Shown in pieces: positions 27,096 to 36,497 of a DNA stretch of 64,000 nt. Location: contig JAPPIG010000074.1 of NCBI GenBank assembly GCA_028820635.1, forward strand, positions 1 through 64,000, given 5' to 3'. Both the position numbers and the translations under genes were made by a program. This DNA comes from Candidatus Poribacteria bacterium. GTDB lineage: Bacteria > Poribacteria > WGA-4E > WGA-3G. The notes beneath the pieces were generated by a model, which saw only the letters and a program-made list of their open reading frames with translations, was not told the origin of the DNA and ran no database searches. The first letter of the stretch is position 1, and the number at the start of each line of letters is the position of its first letter.

Positions 27096-28085
27096 ATGTA
27101 TTATCTTGTGAACGTTTATCGGAATACGAAAGATACTTCAGGTATCGTTCGTTCACTTGAAGTTGTAAAGCGCAGAATCGTCTCTGGTGGGAACGGATTA
27201 GACAATAAATCAAAAGAATGTCGTGATTTGGCAATCAAGGATCAAAGTAAATATCGTGCGTATAAAGAACAGCATTTGCCCGCTTTCACACCTTCAGGGA
27301 CGTTTCCACAATATAAACGAAAGGCCCGATATCTCGCAAAACACAGCGGACTTATTGTTATTGACATTGACGATTTGACCGATGAACAACGCACCGAACT
27401 ACTCGTGGCACTCTCACAACGCTCTGATATTATTCTCTGTTTCATATCCCCGTCTAACAAGGGTATCAAACTTATTCTTGTTGTCACACCAATACCGAAA
27501 AACGCTTGTGAACACAAATATGCTTACCAAAAGTGCCTTGAACATATCGCACCCCTCACAGAAGAATATAACTTCAGAATTGATACTGGCGGATCAGACT
27601 GTTCACGTCTCTGTTTCCTCGCACACCATCCACAAGCAATATGGAACTCAAATCCAGAAGTCATCACTTGGGATTATCAAGTATACTTACAGGAAAGAGA
27701 GACAAGAAGAATTGAGTTAGAAAAATCGATAGGGGACACAAACGCAAATATAGAGGTGCTTAATTATATTGACCCCGATACAGACTACCACACATGGTTG
27801 CGCGTCGGACTTGCCTGTTATCATGCACAAATGCCTTTCTCAATCTGGGATAACTGGTCACGACAAGGGGCAAAATACAAGCAATCGGAAATGCAAAAGA
27901 AATGGGAAAGTTTTGGCAATGGGTACACAGGAGATAAGGTGTCATGGGGCACAGTCGTCCACTATGCTACCCTCAATGGCTATGTCGTTCCTACGCAAGC
28001 AGAGGAAGCAACCTATATGTCAAACGACAGACACGACCCCATCATGTCTATCGCATATAACACAATTCTTAGAAGGAGATACTAA
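27096..28085 (+). CDS. Primase-like replication protein (BT4734/VirE N-terminal and PriCT-2 domains)
   Basis: A 329-residue protein. Residues 1-200 match the BT4734-like/VirE N-terminal type: the GLIVIDIDDL acidic motif, SDIILCFISPSNKGIKLIL, and DCSRLCFLAHHP. Residues 215-300 match PriCT-2: YIDPDTDYHTWLRVGLACYH, FSIWDNWSRQGAKY and WESFGNG. These proteins usually carry a helicase domain behind, here supplied by the next gene. Three bases separate the two genes, so they form a replication operon of a plasmid or phage type. Confidence 0.82.
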   Translation: MYYLVNVYRNTKDTSGIVRSLEVVKRRIVSGGNGLDNKSKECRDLAIKDQSKYRAYKEQHLPAFTPSGTFPQYKRKARYLAKHSGLIVIDIDDLTDEQRTELLVALSQRSDIILCFISPSNKGIKLILVVTPIPKNACEHKYAYQKCLEHIAPLTEEYNFRIDTGGSDCSRLCFLAHHPQAIWNSNPEVITWDYQVYLQERETRRIELEKSIGDTNANIEVLNYIDPDTDYHTWLRVGLACYHAQMPFSIWDNWSRQGAKYKQSEMQKKWESFGNGYTGDKVSWGTVVHYATLNGYVVPTQAEEATYMSNDRHDPIMSIAYNTILRRRY

Positions 28086-28087
28086 CA

Positions 28088-29230
28088 ATGAACATAACTA
28101 CACACGATATACTGAACAACACAGAGAACTTTCAAGATATTGAAAGACAAATCAGCGAGGCAGTAAGGCAACAATTAGCAGAAAAATTGGAACTTGAATT
28201 CAAAAATCCTCTCACAACCATAGAGAACGCAACTGAGTATGAAAAAGCACTTCATCACAGAACCGTCCTGCTTAACGCATTGAATCAATATAACAACCGT
28301 CTTGCTGAACACAAATCCCTTGAAATTGAAGATTGGGATAAGCTTGAAGTTGAAAAGAGAGAATGGCTTATCCTTAACTGGCTACCCGCTAATTCATGCA
28401 CCCTGTTTTCTGGGCAAGGTGGAGCTGGTAAATCTTGGATGACACTACAAGTCGTATGTCAAATCGCTTGTGGATTCAACAATGCCTTTCTTAATCCAAA
28501 ATTCAAGATACCTTCCGATGCTAATGACAGCATAGAACCGAAACACACCATTTTGGCAACCTATGAAGATGAACCCGCAGAAATAAAACGTAGACTTCAA
28601 TCACTCGCAAGCAAAATGGAATGGATAAACGAAAACATGAAGACGATTAAACAACACCTTCACATCGTGGATATGCGAGGTGTTGGAAGTATCTGGGGTC
28701 CAGGTATGGGAAACCATATCGCAAACACAGGAAACTTACTACCAGCTGGATACCAACTACAACACATCTGTGAGAAGAAAAAAGCAAGGTTACTCATCAT
28801 AGACCCACTCTCTGGTGCATTTGGCGGAAATGAAAACGATCGAACCGCTGTATACGACTTCATTTCAAATCTACGCAGATGGGGAGATTCCGCAAAGTGT
28901 GCTGTCCTTGTTGTTGGACATCTACCTAAAAATGCAGAAGGGAAAAAAGCAGGGTTTTCTGGAAGCACAGCATGGGAAGCAGCTGTCAGATCTATGTGGT
29001 TGCTAAGTGAGGAAACCGATGACGATGACACTAAGAAAGAAAAGGAGAAAGATAAGTATTACGCATTATCACATACAAAATCAAACTATGCAAAACTACA
29101 AAACGAGATACAGCTCATTAAGTCAGAACAGGGTTGGTGGGAACAAGCAGATAACGAAGAGCACGCCATACAAGGATATAAGGATTACAAGAATACTAAA
29201 AACACAGAGGATACAACCAATGGATACTAA
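28088..29230 (+). CDS. RepA-type RecA-fold ATPase (AAA_25)
   Basis: A 380-residue protein with AAGGAG eight bases upstream. Walker A is GQGGAGKS at residues 109-116 and Walker B is LLIIDPL; VVGHLPKNAEGKKAGFSGSTAWEAAVRS is the region that follows in RepA/RSF1010-type helicases and AAA_25 proteins. It probably makes a hexamer that unwinds DNA for the primase-like protein before it. The acidic C-terminus (EETDDDDTKKEKEKD) is low in complexity. The next gene starts inside its last codons. Confidence 0.85.
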   Translation: MNITTHDILNNTENFQDIERQISEAVRQQLAEKLELEFKNPLTTIENATEYEKALHHRTVLLNALNQYNNRLAEHKSLEIEDWDKLEVEKREWLILNWLPANSCTLFSGQGGAGKSWMTLQVVCQIACGFNNAFLNPKFKIPSDANDSIEPKHTILATYEDEPAEIKRRLQSLASKMEWINENMKTIKQHLHIVDMRGVGSIWGPGMGNHIANTGNLLPAGYQLQHICEKKKARLLIIDPLSGAFGGNENDRTAVYDFISNLRRWGDSAKCAVLVVGHLPKNAEGKKAGFSGSTAWEAAVRSMWLLSEETDDDDTKKEKEKDKYYALSHTKSNYAKLQNEIQLIKSEQGWWEQADNEEHAIQGYKDYKNTKNTEDTTNGY

Positions 29231-30950
29231 GTCGGCAACTCAGATATTAACAAATGCAACTAAAATCATGTGGAAACAGATGGGGTATGAGGATAATAAC
29301 CGTCCCGACGTTACACCACACAAGTTAAGAGAGTGGATGCCAGAACCGACTAACGATATATTTACACAACTTATGATACATAAAGGGGCGGGTATTGATC
29401 CTAAAACACTAATGAGCCAAATACCAAAGGATTCTGAACCAGAAAACTGGATAGAAAAAGTATGGTATCGGATTAGAAGGTGCAGACTGCAACATACAAT
29501 AGATGTACCTGTGCCTGTTAAATATAAAGAGAAATGGAATGCTTATGTTGAGCACCACATATATCACCTACCTGAAAACACAGCATTCGTAGATGATAAT
29601 TCTTCTCTGCCAGATTTAATGGATTATGATGAAATTCAACCCCGTCTCATCGTTGAAATTGCTATCATTGCTATATTATCCGGATGGGACGATGAGGATA
29701 ACTATCAGTATTTTAAACAACGAGAGGGTATCAGCAGCCTTGAGGATGGTATCGTCGCAATCAATAACCTCTGGAAAACTGTTAACAACAAACACAATGG
29801 AGCATTCAATCATCCGATTGAGCCAATTGTTGAAGCATATCTACAAGAAATAACTACAAGACATATCTCTAAGGAATATGACAGAACACATCCTGCAGCA
29901 ATTATAAAATCACCATTAGGTAGTATCAAAGAGACTAATTTTGCTGACGCAGATACAGTGGCAAGACTACGTGAATTCGCTACTCCCAAAAGTATTAAAC
30001 AAATTGAACAACTACAACTATTTGAAATACCTCAGACACATCAAACGGTGTTGCCAGATGTAATGTCTTTGGACATCGCATTACCTTTTGGTCTTGCACC
30101 GAGAACCAAGAGGGGTGCGGTGTCACATACACTGCGTGTTTTTTTCGAAGCACTTATGGCACTCGAACCGAAGCACACCAATGATATGATCTCATTTACG
30201 CTCGGAGACCTCATTGACTATCTCTACCCGAATGGTAAATTCCACCGGACCAATCAACTACGCTATATCATCGATGCATTGACTATCCTACACACTGGGG
30301 CGACTGTGCCTTACAAAACCGAGTCCGGTAACATCGGTAATTGGAGACCTGTTGCTGTTCGGAATCTCATTCATCAAAATAGCAGAAATGAGGATAGAAT
30401 ACATCTTGATGTTCGCTTACCACCTGATACAAAGCAGGGAATGCTTGTAGAAAAGTCTATACTACGAAAGACCGGACAAACATCTGCACCGAAGTTTGCA
30501 GCTTACTTGTCCGCCTGTTACATATTTGATAAATATGGCACACTGGATGGTACTATAACAGACCCCACCCGACCAATTGAGTCCCGAAACTCAGAAGGAT
30601 ACCTTGTTGATCCAAATGATCCAAATGAGAACGAACTGAGAGATAAAAAAGGTAAACGTATCAGCAATCTATTTCACACGGATGCTGTTACACAACTACC
30701 CCGCGAAAATAACCCAAGACGGAATCAATACCCGATCCTATCACCCAAGGATTTGATAAAAGCCTGCAACCTTCAGAACCTTCTAAATCAAAGAGAAGCA
30801 TTACGGCGTGCTAAACAATATTGGGATGAGTTAGAAAGTGAAAGTATTGTGAAAATAGAAAAGTTTAAAAACGGCTGGCGCATCATGCCCTCTGAGATTC
30901 ACGTGAATGCATATCGTGCAGTGGTAAAAGCCAGTAAAAGATCGCTGTGA
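29220..30950 (+). CDS. Large replication-associated protein, candidate initiator
   Basis: The start at 29220 overlaps the end of the ATPase gene by 11 bases; a longer in-frame extension upstream reads unnaturally. The 576-residue protein begins MDTKSATQILTNATKIMWKQ. The centre (RGAVSHTLRVFFEALMALEP, TLGDLIDYLYPNGKFHRTNQ, LRYIIDALTIL) looks like helical or winged-helix DNA-binding segments. The C-terminus ends in basic residues. I do not recognise a Pfam family. Its operon with a primase-like and a RepA-like gene, and two 21-bp direct repeats directly at its stop, support a role in replication start. Confidence 0.7.
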   Translation: MDTKSATQILTNATKIMWKQMGYEDNNRPDVTPHKLREWMPEPTNDIFTQLMIHKGAGIDPKTLMSQIPKDSEPENWIEKVWYRIRRCRLQHTIDVPVPVKYKEKWNAYVEHHIYHLPENTAFVDDNSSLPDLMDYDEIQPRLIVEIAIIAILSGWDDEDNYQYFKQREGISSLEDGIVAINNLWKTVNNKHNGAFNHPIEPIVEAYLQEITTRHISKEYDRTHPAAIIKSPLGSIKETNFADADTVARLREFATPKSIKQIEQLQLFEIPQTHQTVLPDVMSLDIALPFGLAPRTKRGAVSHTLRVFFEALMALEPKHTNDMISFTLGDLIDYLYPNGKFHRTNQLRYIIDALTILHTGATVPYKTESGNIGNWRPVAVRNLIHQNSRNEDRIHLDVRLPPDTKQGMLVEKSILRKTGQTSAPKFAAYLSACYIFDKYGTLDGTITDPTRPIESRNSEGYLVDPNDPNENELRDKKGKRISNLFHTDAVTQLPRENNPRRNQYPILSPKDLIKACNLQNLLNQREALRRAKQYWDELESESIVKIEKFKNGWRIMPSEIHVNAYRAVVKASKRSL

Positions 30951-30989
30951 ATCTGTATTAGTTGTGACATAATCTGTATTAGTTGTGAC
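30950..30989. repeat. Two iteron-like direct repeats at the end of the replication operon
   Basis: AATCTGTATTAGTTGTGAC occurs at 30950-30968 and 30971-30989, spaced 21 bases apart, two turns of the helix. The place next to the replication genes suggests binding sites of the initiator. Confidence 0.6.
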
Positions 30990-31043
30990 GCGCGAGTGCT
31001 CTTAACCTTTATATAAACTGGATTCAAAATTTAACCCCAAGTT

Positions 31044-31110
31044 CCAATTCCCAACTAAAGGAATTGGTGCCCATCGCACACCAACTTCCTAATAGTTGGG
31101 TGCGTGTGCG
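31044..31110. other. Two adjacent hairpins after the replication operon
   Basis: CCAATTC (31044-31050) pairs with GAATTGG (31061-31067). CGCACA and CCAACT (31075-31086) pair with AGTTGG (31094-31099) and TGTGCG (31105-31110). They could be a terminator pair, an antisense RNA or part of an origin. Confidence 0.5.
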
Positions 31111-31160
31111 AAATACAAAATACTGTTCGCGCCTACGGGTCAACAGAAGAGAGTTTTATT

Positions 31161-31549
31161 ATGAAATACATTGAAGTTGTAGGTGTTGATGGGAGAGGAA
31201 ATCACTTTCATGTCGTGCTATGTGTTCTCAATTGGAGATAAGGCAGCTCATATTTCTCTATTAATGGTGTCGGATTATACTGCGGATGTGGTCCAGTCGG
31301 TTTCAACAGATGAGGGTGTTTGTCCGGTAGCACGACGTTTGACTTATATGGTAGCACATGCCGAAGTCTATGATAAAACAAAGTCTTGATAGCGTAGATT
31401 TTCTGACTAGGAATCGTAGGTATGTATGGTACCTTCCTGGATTTGCTTGTTCTACTGGATACGTCCATAGAAGTGCGTTAACACCGCATATCCCGGTGTC
31501 ATTTAGTATCCTAAGTGCTGAGAAAATATGGTATTTCTATGAAAAATAA
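31161..31549 (+). pseudogene. Uncertain, probably broken small gene
   Basis: ATG at 31161 opens MKYIEVVGVDGRGNHFHVV and stops after 26 codons. A second frame from about 31183 continues CYVFSIGDKAAHISLLMVSD to 31389, and a third gives RYVWYLPGFACSTGYVH to 31549. A single ancestral frame broken by two shifts would explain this, but the pieces match no family I know. Confidence 0.3.
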
Positions 31550-31559
31550 AGGATAAGAG

Positions 31560-32027
31560 ATGTTGAAGGATGAAACCTTGTCGGAGAAACATCTACTTGA
31601 ACAAGGTTTTGAAAGACCGATTGCGATTGTAGCTTATGGTGGTGTGCGCCAAGCGAATATGGTTATTGTTCGGAAATACGATCTGAAGCTTGATAGCGGC
31701 ACGATTCCCAAACAAATAGATATTCTGTTTGTATTTACGTTGGCGAACTGCGAGGTTATTCAACCAGGAGTTTATCTAAGTAAGCAAATTGAAGTGAAGC
31801 AACTACAACCGATCTCAAAGCCGAGTGAACGACCTCTTTTAACAGATAAGAAGGGATATGAAGCGGGGACAGGTAAATCGGTCAGTATTACGATGCGGAG
31901 TGGACATATCTTATCTGGTAAGTAGGTTCTTGCCACTATGTATAACATAATCTTAGAAATCGCCACAAAAACGGTTCTGGTGTATAAACATGGTATCCTT
32001 GAATATCAAATTCAACAAGAGGCATAA
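31560..32027 (+). pseudogene. Hfq/Sm-like RNA-binding protein interrupted by an in-frame amber codon
   Basis: ATG at 31560 with AAGGA upstream gives 121 residues to a TAG at 31923-31925. The same frame stays open for 33 more codons to TAA at 32025-32027. Read through, the end is SVSITMRSGHILSG, then VLATMYNIILE and KTVLVYKHGILEY, which has the order of the Hfq Sm1 and Sm2 motifs including the YKH of Sm2. The first 100 residues have no clear match. TAG ends other genes in this window, so it is a true stop; the gene is probably broken, unless the 3-prime half restarts at ATG 31938. The next small gene starts four bases after the TAA. Confidence 0.6.
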
Positions 32028-32030
32028 CCG

Positions 32031-32171
32031 ATGTCAGAAGAAAAACAGGGTGAAATGGTACCCGTGTCGGGCGAAGTAGAAGTGTTTGACACCTTTGATG
32101 ACCAGACAATCGTAGAAATGATGACAGGACAGGCGATTCAGGATTACGTCTATTCATTTAGCCAAGGTTAG
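32031..32171 (+). CDS. Small acidic protein, 46 residues
   Basis: The frame MSEEKQGEMVPVSGEVEVFD to TAG 32169-32171 starts four bases after the end of the Hfq-like frame, which suggests coupled translation. It is strongly acidic and has no Cys or membrane segment. No family is recognised. Confidence 0.45.
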   Translation: MSEEKQGEMVPVSGEVEVFDTFDDQTIVEMMTGQAIQDYVYSFSQG

Positions 32172-32536
32172 CGTGTTGTTGAAGGATTGCCAGTTAGTTG
32201 ACTTTGCATGCGATTTCGGGAGTTGTCTCAGATTTATTTTTGTTGCGAACCGGTGAATCCTGTTTTTATCGCATGTAGTGATAAATAAGCGTGACGAAAG
32301 CATTATAAAACTACCTATGCTTCTGTATTGTCAGGTTGACGCTAAAACTTCTTTCATTTGTATCGTAATTGCATGTGTTTTTTGTGTAATATTCAGATTT
32401 TTTCAGAGTCAGCCTTAGAACTCTGGTTGTATATGAAACTCTATAAGTTTAGAGTATGACTATCTCCATGTGTTATTTAATTTTTCAGAATTGAGACACA
32501 ACTCTGAAAAATGTCTGATATTATAGGAGGATCATT
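32172..32536. other. Intergenic stretch, 365 bp, with a motif shared with 33918
   Basis: It holds GTTGACTTTGCATGCGA at 32197-32213, found again at 33917-33933, and the AGGAGG ribosome site of the next gene. Otherwise AT-rich without a frame. Confidence 0.6.
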
Positions 32537-33550
32537 ATGGCAGAAAAGTTGGTTTCACTCAAATCTGAAACTGATTTTAGGTTTGAATTAGAAAAAGTTG
32601 TTGAAGGTGTATTATCAGATGAGGCGTTATCTGGTGCTGCGCTTGTTGGCGCGTTAGAAATGTCGCTTTCTCAACGTATTGAAGAGCGGGCGAAAGCATT
32701 GAAAGCGGAAAAACTTTCAGATCTTGAACAACGCAGACAAGTTGCTCTTGAGATTCAGGAAAAACCTGAATCGAAGGCGGAACAAGAATTGGCTTTTGAG
32801 TCTGAGAAACGTGCAAGATTTGAAGCGAAGGAATTAGAAGAATCCAATTTCATTTTGGATTATATTCAAAACGAAGTCAGTGTTATTTTCACACGACTTA
32901 TCCCGCGTTTCATCACGGATGAACATAGAGAATTTATTGTCTGTCGACATGCTGAGGGTGACTTAAGTGCGTCAGCTGTTATTAAACTGATAGAACAGGA
33001 TCCGACATTCAATCGTCTGGCACAGGTAAGGGAGTTGGATTTACAGGTTCTCAAAGGGGTGTTAGTGCATCGTCTGTCCTATCTGAAAAAGTGCAACAGT
33101 AGGTTCCCCAAGAAGTATGAACAGATATGGCGTGATGCGCGCGAACGGCACAAGTTTGCATTAGATGATACTCCGTTATCGCCGCGTCTGGAACAGATTG
33201 CACTCGTTAGCAAACATCTACAACAGCTTGATTATACGTTAGATCATGGTGACCTGTCCTTCAAGGAATATCTACAAGCACTCAATACATTAGACCGATT
33301 AGTTGCGAGGATGGAAAAATTATCAGCATCACAGAATGAAGCAGTGATAGCAAATATTACAGATTCACCACAACTGCATGCTGTGCTAGAGAGATTGATA
33401 GTTGCAGTCCAAACAAATGATGCATTCTCAGAGAACTCATCCGAGTTCCTTGCATTTCTGGAGTACCTGAAGGTTGAAGTTGGGATAAAAGATGAAACGA
33501 AAGCACTGCAACCGGGTGAGGATGAAGATCTAGTTGTTGCCAACAGTTAG
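32537..33550 (+). CDS. Coiled-coil protein of unknown function
   Basis: A 337-residue protein with AGGAGG eight bases upstream, so well expressed. Residues 35-110 form a charged coiled coil (RIEERAKALKAEKLSDLEQR). The remainder is helical with no Cys-rich or catalytic motif; KKCNSRFPKKYEQIWRDARE is the most basic part. Such proteins on plasmids often act in partition, transfer or structure. I do not recognise it. Confidence 0.65.
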   Translation: MAEKLVSLKSETDFRFELEKVVEGVLSDEALSGAALVGALEMSLSQRIEERAKALKAEKLSDLEQRRQVALEIQEKPESKAEQELAFESEKRARFEAKELEESNFILDYIQNEVSVIFTRLIPRFITDEHREFIVCRHAEGDLSASAVIKLIEQDPTFNRLAQVRELDLQVLKGVLVHRLSYLKKCNSRFPKKYEQIWRDARERHKFALDDTPLSPRLEQIALVSKHLQQLDYTLDHGDLSFKEYLQALNTLDRLVARMEKLSASQNEAVIANITDSPQLHAVLERLIVAVQTNDAFSENSSEFLAFLEYLKVEVGIKDETKALQPGEDEDLVVANS

Positions 33551-34159
33551 ACTCCTCTTCGGTTGCAGTATCCTCAGTATCTACCACACACCATAATCTC
33601 CGTAATCTTGGCGCAAAGTGCATTTATGTTTGCTCCAATATGAAGATTCTGCGGGTGTTGTGCACTTCCATCAGCTTCTATAACAGACTTTACGATGTCT
33701 AACTATAGAAATTCTTACACCAAGATTTACAAGATTATAGGATTTTCAGGATAAGGATTCGACCCAAGCCGTATTGAAATCTTACCTTGTAGACAGATAA
33801 ATAAACGTATTTGAAGTGCACTATATCTTGTTCGTCAGTTTTGTTATTGCTTCATATTTACGCGTCGTTCTACTGAAATATCGTCTAAAAATGCCGAATC
33901 CGAGAGTGCACTTTCGGTTGACTTTGCATGCGAATCGGGGGATTCTCTCTCTAAAATAAAAAATTTTTCCTGACGGATAATTTCTTTCAATTCTCTCAAT
34001 GTGGACGTTATCTGTATTTAGCAAACATTTGATTTATGCGAGCTGCTATTTTAGGTGTTATTTACAATGAATTATGAGTTTGAGTAGTGCACTTCTGAAA
34101 ATCGAAGTGCACTATTGCTACCAAATAAGTAATATAATGAAAATAAGACATAAGAATGG
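33551..34159. other. Intergenic stretch, 609 bp, with repeated AGTGCACT palindromes
   Basis: AGTGCACT occurs at 33815-33822, 33905-33912, 34086-34093 and 34106-34113, with weaker versions near 33616 and 33659. The TTGACTTTGCATGCGA motif stands at 33918-33933. No coding frame is convincing. The arrangement suggests a regulatory region of the gene at 34160. Confidence 0.65.
34086..34113. promoter_or_regulatory. Inverted pair of AGTGCACT sites, candidate operator
   Basis: AGTGCACTTC and GAAGTGCACT form an inverted repeat around TGAAAATC, 46 bases before the next gene. Further single sites lie upstream and one lies at 44420-44427. Confidence 0.5.
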
Positions 34160-35032
34160 GTGCCCTTTATGAATATTAAGAAGTTTCGGTCAGATATAAA
34201 ATCCAGGCTAGGGATATATGGACATCAACAACTCATATCCGGCATATTTCTACAAGAGGTTGTTCCTGATCTATATATTGTTAAAAATGATCTGGTTGCG
34301 ATTGAGGAAAAGTTATCTGATATTCTCTCTAACTTCAGTTTGGATGAGCAGCAGCAAATTCGGTGGGAACTTTCCCGCGTGCCGGTTTGGTTAACGTTTT
34401 TCAGACATGAAGAAATGACATCAGATCCGTATCGCGACCCTATTATTCGCAATAAGTTCATTGTGAGCTGGCGAGAACAGATGACTTACGAAGTGGGCAG
34501 TGCACAATGTCCGAGAGATGTCTTTGGTCAACGGATAGATCTTGACGGATTGAAGAACAACACTTCTGTGCTCTGTTTCTATCCGGTAGCATTGGCAAAG
34601 ACATTGAGATTTGGCACAACTTGGACGTGGGATCTGTCGGAATCGATCACTGATTTATGTCTTGCATACACTGATATTGCGAGTCAAGCGAATGATAACA
34701 AGGAAAGTGATATTCGTGACACTTCCACTGATCCAAGTATGGACAAGAAAGTGCGTATCTACGATATACCGGCTGAAACGCAGGCACCATCTGAGCAAGT
34801 TTTGACAGATGAGACTGAAAGTGATCAGCAAATCTCTGCTGCCGTCTCTGCCGAGCAACAGATATACGATTTTATCCGTGAAAATGGTGTAGTGAGCACC
34901 AAACAGATATTAGGTTCGAAAATCGTAGGACGTAGGCGAGTTTTCATTATTCTCAAGAAACTTGAAGAAGCACAGCGAATTGAAAAGGTAGGTCGTGGTA
35001 AATATCAAGTGTGCCAAGATGTTGATTATTAG
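34160..35032 (+). CDS. DNA-binding protein with C-terminal winged helix
   Basis: A 290-residue protein. GTG at 34160 or the in-frame ATG three codons later may be the start; neither has a good ribosome site. The N-terminal half is not known but includes IRWELSRVPVWLTFF, a block seen again in a fossil at 49431-49578. The last 60 residues form a winged helix: QQIYDFIRENGVVSTKQI, RRRVFIILKKLEEAQRIEKV, GRGKYQ. AGTGCACT palindromes upstream may be its own operator. Confidence 0.6.
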   Translation: MPFMNIKKFRSDIKSRLGIYGHQQLISGIFLQEVVPDLYIVKNDLVAIEEKLSDILSNFSLDEQQQIRWELSRVPVWLTFFRHEEMTSDPYRDPIIRNKFIVSWREQMTYEVGSAQCPRDVFGQRIDLDGLKNNTSVLCFYPVALAKTLRFGTTWTWDLSESITDLCLAYTDIASQANDNKESDIRDTSTDPSMDKKVRIYDIPAETQAPSEQVLTDETESDQQISAAVSAEQQIYDFIRENGVVSTKQILGSKIVGRRRVFIILKKLEEAQRIEKVGRGKYQVCQDVDY

Positions 35033-35433
35033 ACGTAAGCTGCCGATATTATATTTCTGTGTATGAATGGGTAGTTTTATGGGACGCGCATACTCAACAT
35101 TGTAATCATCTGATTGAGTTCATGTATCAATGAATGGGTTTATCAGGTTGGTAATGGACAGTTTTACTGATAACAATAAAATGGCGGATGTATGACACCC
35201 GCCGCACCTTTAGGAAAACGTGGAGAAATACGCTAATAAATCTCAGGTTTTGTCAAAGGCTTATTTTATTATAGTTGTAAAATTAGTTTTTGTCAAAGCG
35301 ATATCGGGATCCGGGAGCAGTTGTATGCGTCTGCGAGTTACAAGCAAGCCGATGCGCAAGCCGCGTCACAAATTGCAGCGGATACCGATAGAAGTTATTG
35401 AAAAGCGTTGACAAGGTATTGACAAATGCTGAA
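35033..35433. other. Intergenic stretch, 401 bp, between convergent genes
   Basis: It contains a hairpin GGCGGATGT atg ACACCCGCC near 35173-35193 with one mismatch and no T run. A 63-codon frame at 35220-35411 with a GTG start has unnatural composition. Nothing else is seen. Confidence 0.5.
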
Positions 35434-35736
35434 TTACTCAGGCGTTTCTTTTAGATACCTTGTAATTTGTTTGCGGCTCATCTTCATGATACGCGCCACC
35501 TCTGATTTATTCTGATGTATTTTATAGAGTTGATGTGCGCGTTTTACATTCTCCCAATTCTTCGGGCGTCCTGCCCGCGGTGGTAGCGAGAGTCCCGCCT
35601 CATTGAGATACCGATAAATTGTGCGTTCACTCAATCCTGTCAATTCTTTTATTTCTTTGACAGTGACGTGTGGATACTTCTCTTTCCAGAGGTTCACGAC
35701 TTGATTTTTTCTTTTGTTTCGTGCTTCATGCTGCAT
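35434..35736 (-). CDS. Small helix-turn-helix protein
   Basis: The start at 35736 (MQHEARNKRKNQ) has AAAGGAA upstream and overlaps the end of the integrase gene by 11 bases, so the two are co-translated. The 100-residue protein has two helix-turn-helix units: VTVKEIKELTGLSERTIYRY and NKSEVARIMKMSRKQITRY, joined by a PPRAGRPKN hinge. It may act as a directionality factor or as the DNA-binding partner of the short integrase before it. Confidence 0.7.
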   Translation of the reverse strand: MQHEARNKRKNQVVNLWKEKYPHVTVKEIKELTGLSERTIYRYLNEAGLSLPPRAGRPKNWENVKRAHQLYKIHQNKSEVARIMKMSRKQITRYLKETPE

Positions 35737-36448
35737 GGGTTTGGTTCCTTTCTTTTTGTGATACCAAGTCGCCAATATCAAACCCGCGCCGCGCCAATTC
35801 AATCAGAAGTGTATCGTCAGATATGCCCTTGATCCCTTTCTGCTTGTTTTCACTAAAGATGACCATTTCATCGCTTGCTGACCGCAGTTTCTGGTAATCT
35901 ACACCTAAATATGCTTGTGTTGTCTCGACACTTTTATGTCCGAGCATTTCTTGAACGCAGTAGATGTCGCCGGTGGCAGTATACAGACGCTGTGCGTAAC
36001 TTTTACGAAGCGAATGTGTCGCGAGTTTGCCATTGAGACCTGCCTTTTCAAACGCATCTTTCAGCACCTGATGTGCATATTGTCGGCTCATCGCGCAGTT
36101 TCCTTGACCGACACGGGAGGGGAATAACACGCGCTGTTGTGGGATACTGCCATAGTCCGCTTGATGCCAGTTTATCAATGCGTCTATTGCACTGCGTCCG
36201 TCTGCGTTGAGTGGCACGGCGCGTGACACCTCACCGCCCTTTACGATATTTTTTTTAAAGAGTAGGTCGGTAACAGCTGCTCCGTTCTGATACACATCCC
36301 CAATCAAGAGTGCGAGTAGTTCACTGATACGCGCCCCGCAGCTGATACCGAGTTGAAAGAGCGCGCGATTGCGTATGAGACACTTTCCATCAAACGCGTC
36401 GTATACCTGCTTGATTTCCTTCGGTGTAAGCGGTCTTGTTCCTTTCAT
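35726..36448 (-). CDS. Short tyrosine recombinase (catalytic domain only)
   Basis: The start at 36448 (MKGTRPLTPKEIKQVYDAF) has AAGGA eight bases upstream. The 240-residue protein has all catalytic residues: Arg40 (CGARISELLAL), a Lys near 70 (NIVKGGEV), His145 and Arg148 (THSLRKSYA), His171 (LGHKSVETT) and Tyr180 (TQAYLGVD). It lacks the usual N-terminal core-binding domain. The next gene encodes a helix-turn-helix protein overlapping its end, which might replace that function. It resembles plasmid and phage resolvase-type integrases. Confidence 0.85.
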   Translation of the reverse strand: MKGTRPLTPKEIKQVYDAFDGKCLIRNRALFQLGISCGARISELLALLIGDVYQNGAAVTDLLFKKNIVKGGEVSRAVPLNADGRSAIDALINWHQADYGSIPQQRVLFPSRVGQGNCAMSRQYAHQVLKDAFEKAGLNGKLATHSLRKSYAQRLYTATGDIYCVQEMLGHKSVETTQAYLGVDYQKLRSASDEMVIFSENKQKGIKGISDDTLLIELARRGFDIGDLVSQKERNQTHAA

Positions 36449-36497
36449 AAGTGTTTCCTTGTAGTATGGGGGCAGTTTCCTGCCCCCATCTATGTTT

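Noticed and set aside
31560..32027. Recoding of TAG as a sense codon
   Set aside because: Other genes in the window, for example the CDS ending at 33550, stop with TAG, and only one frame shows an internal amber.
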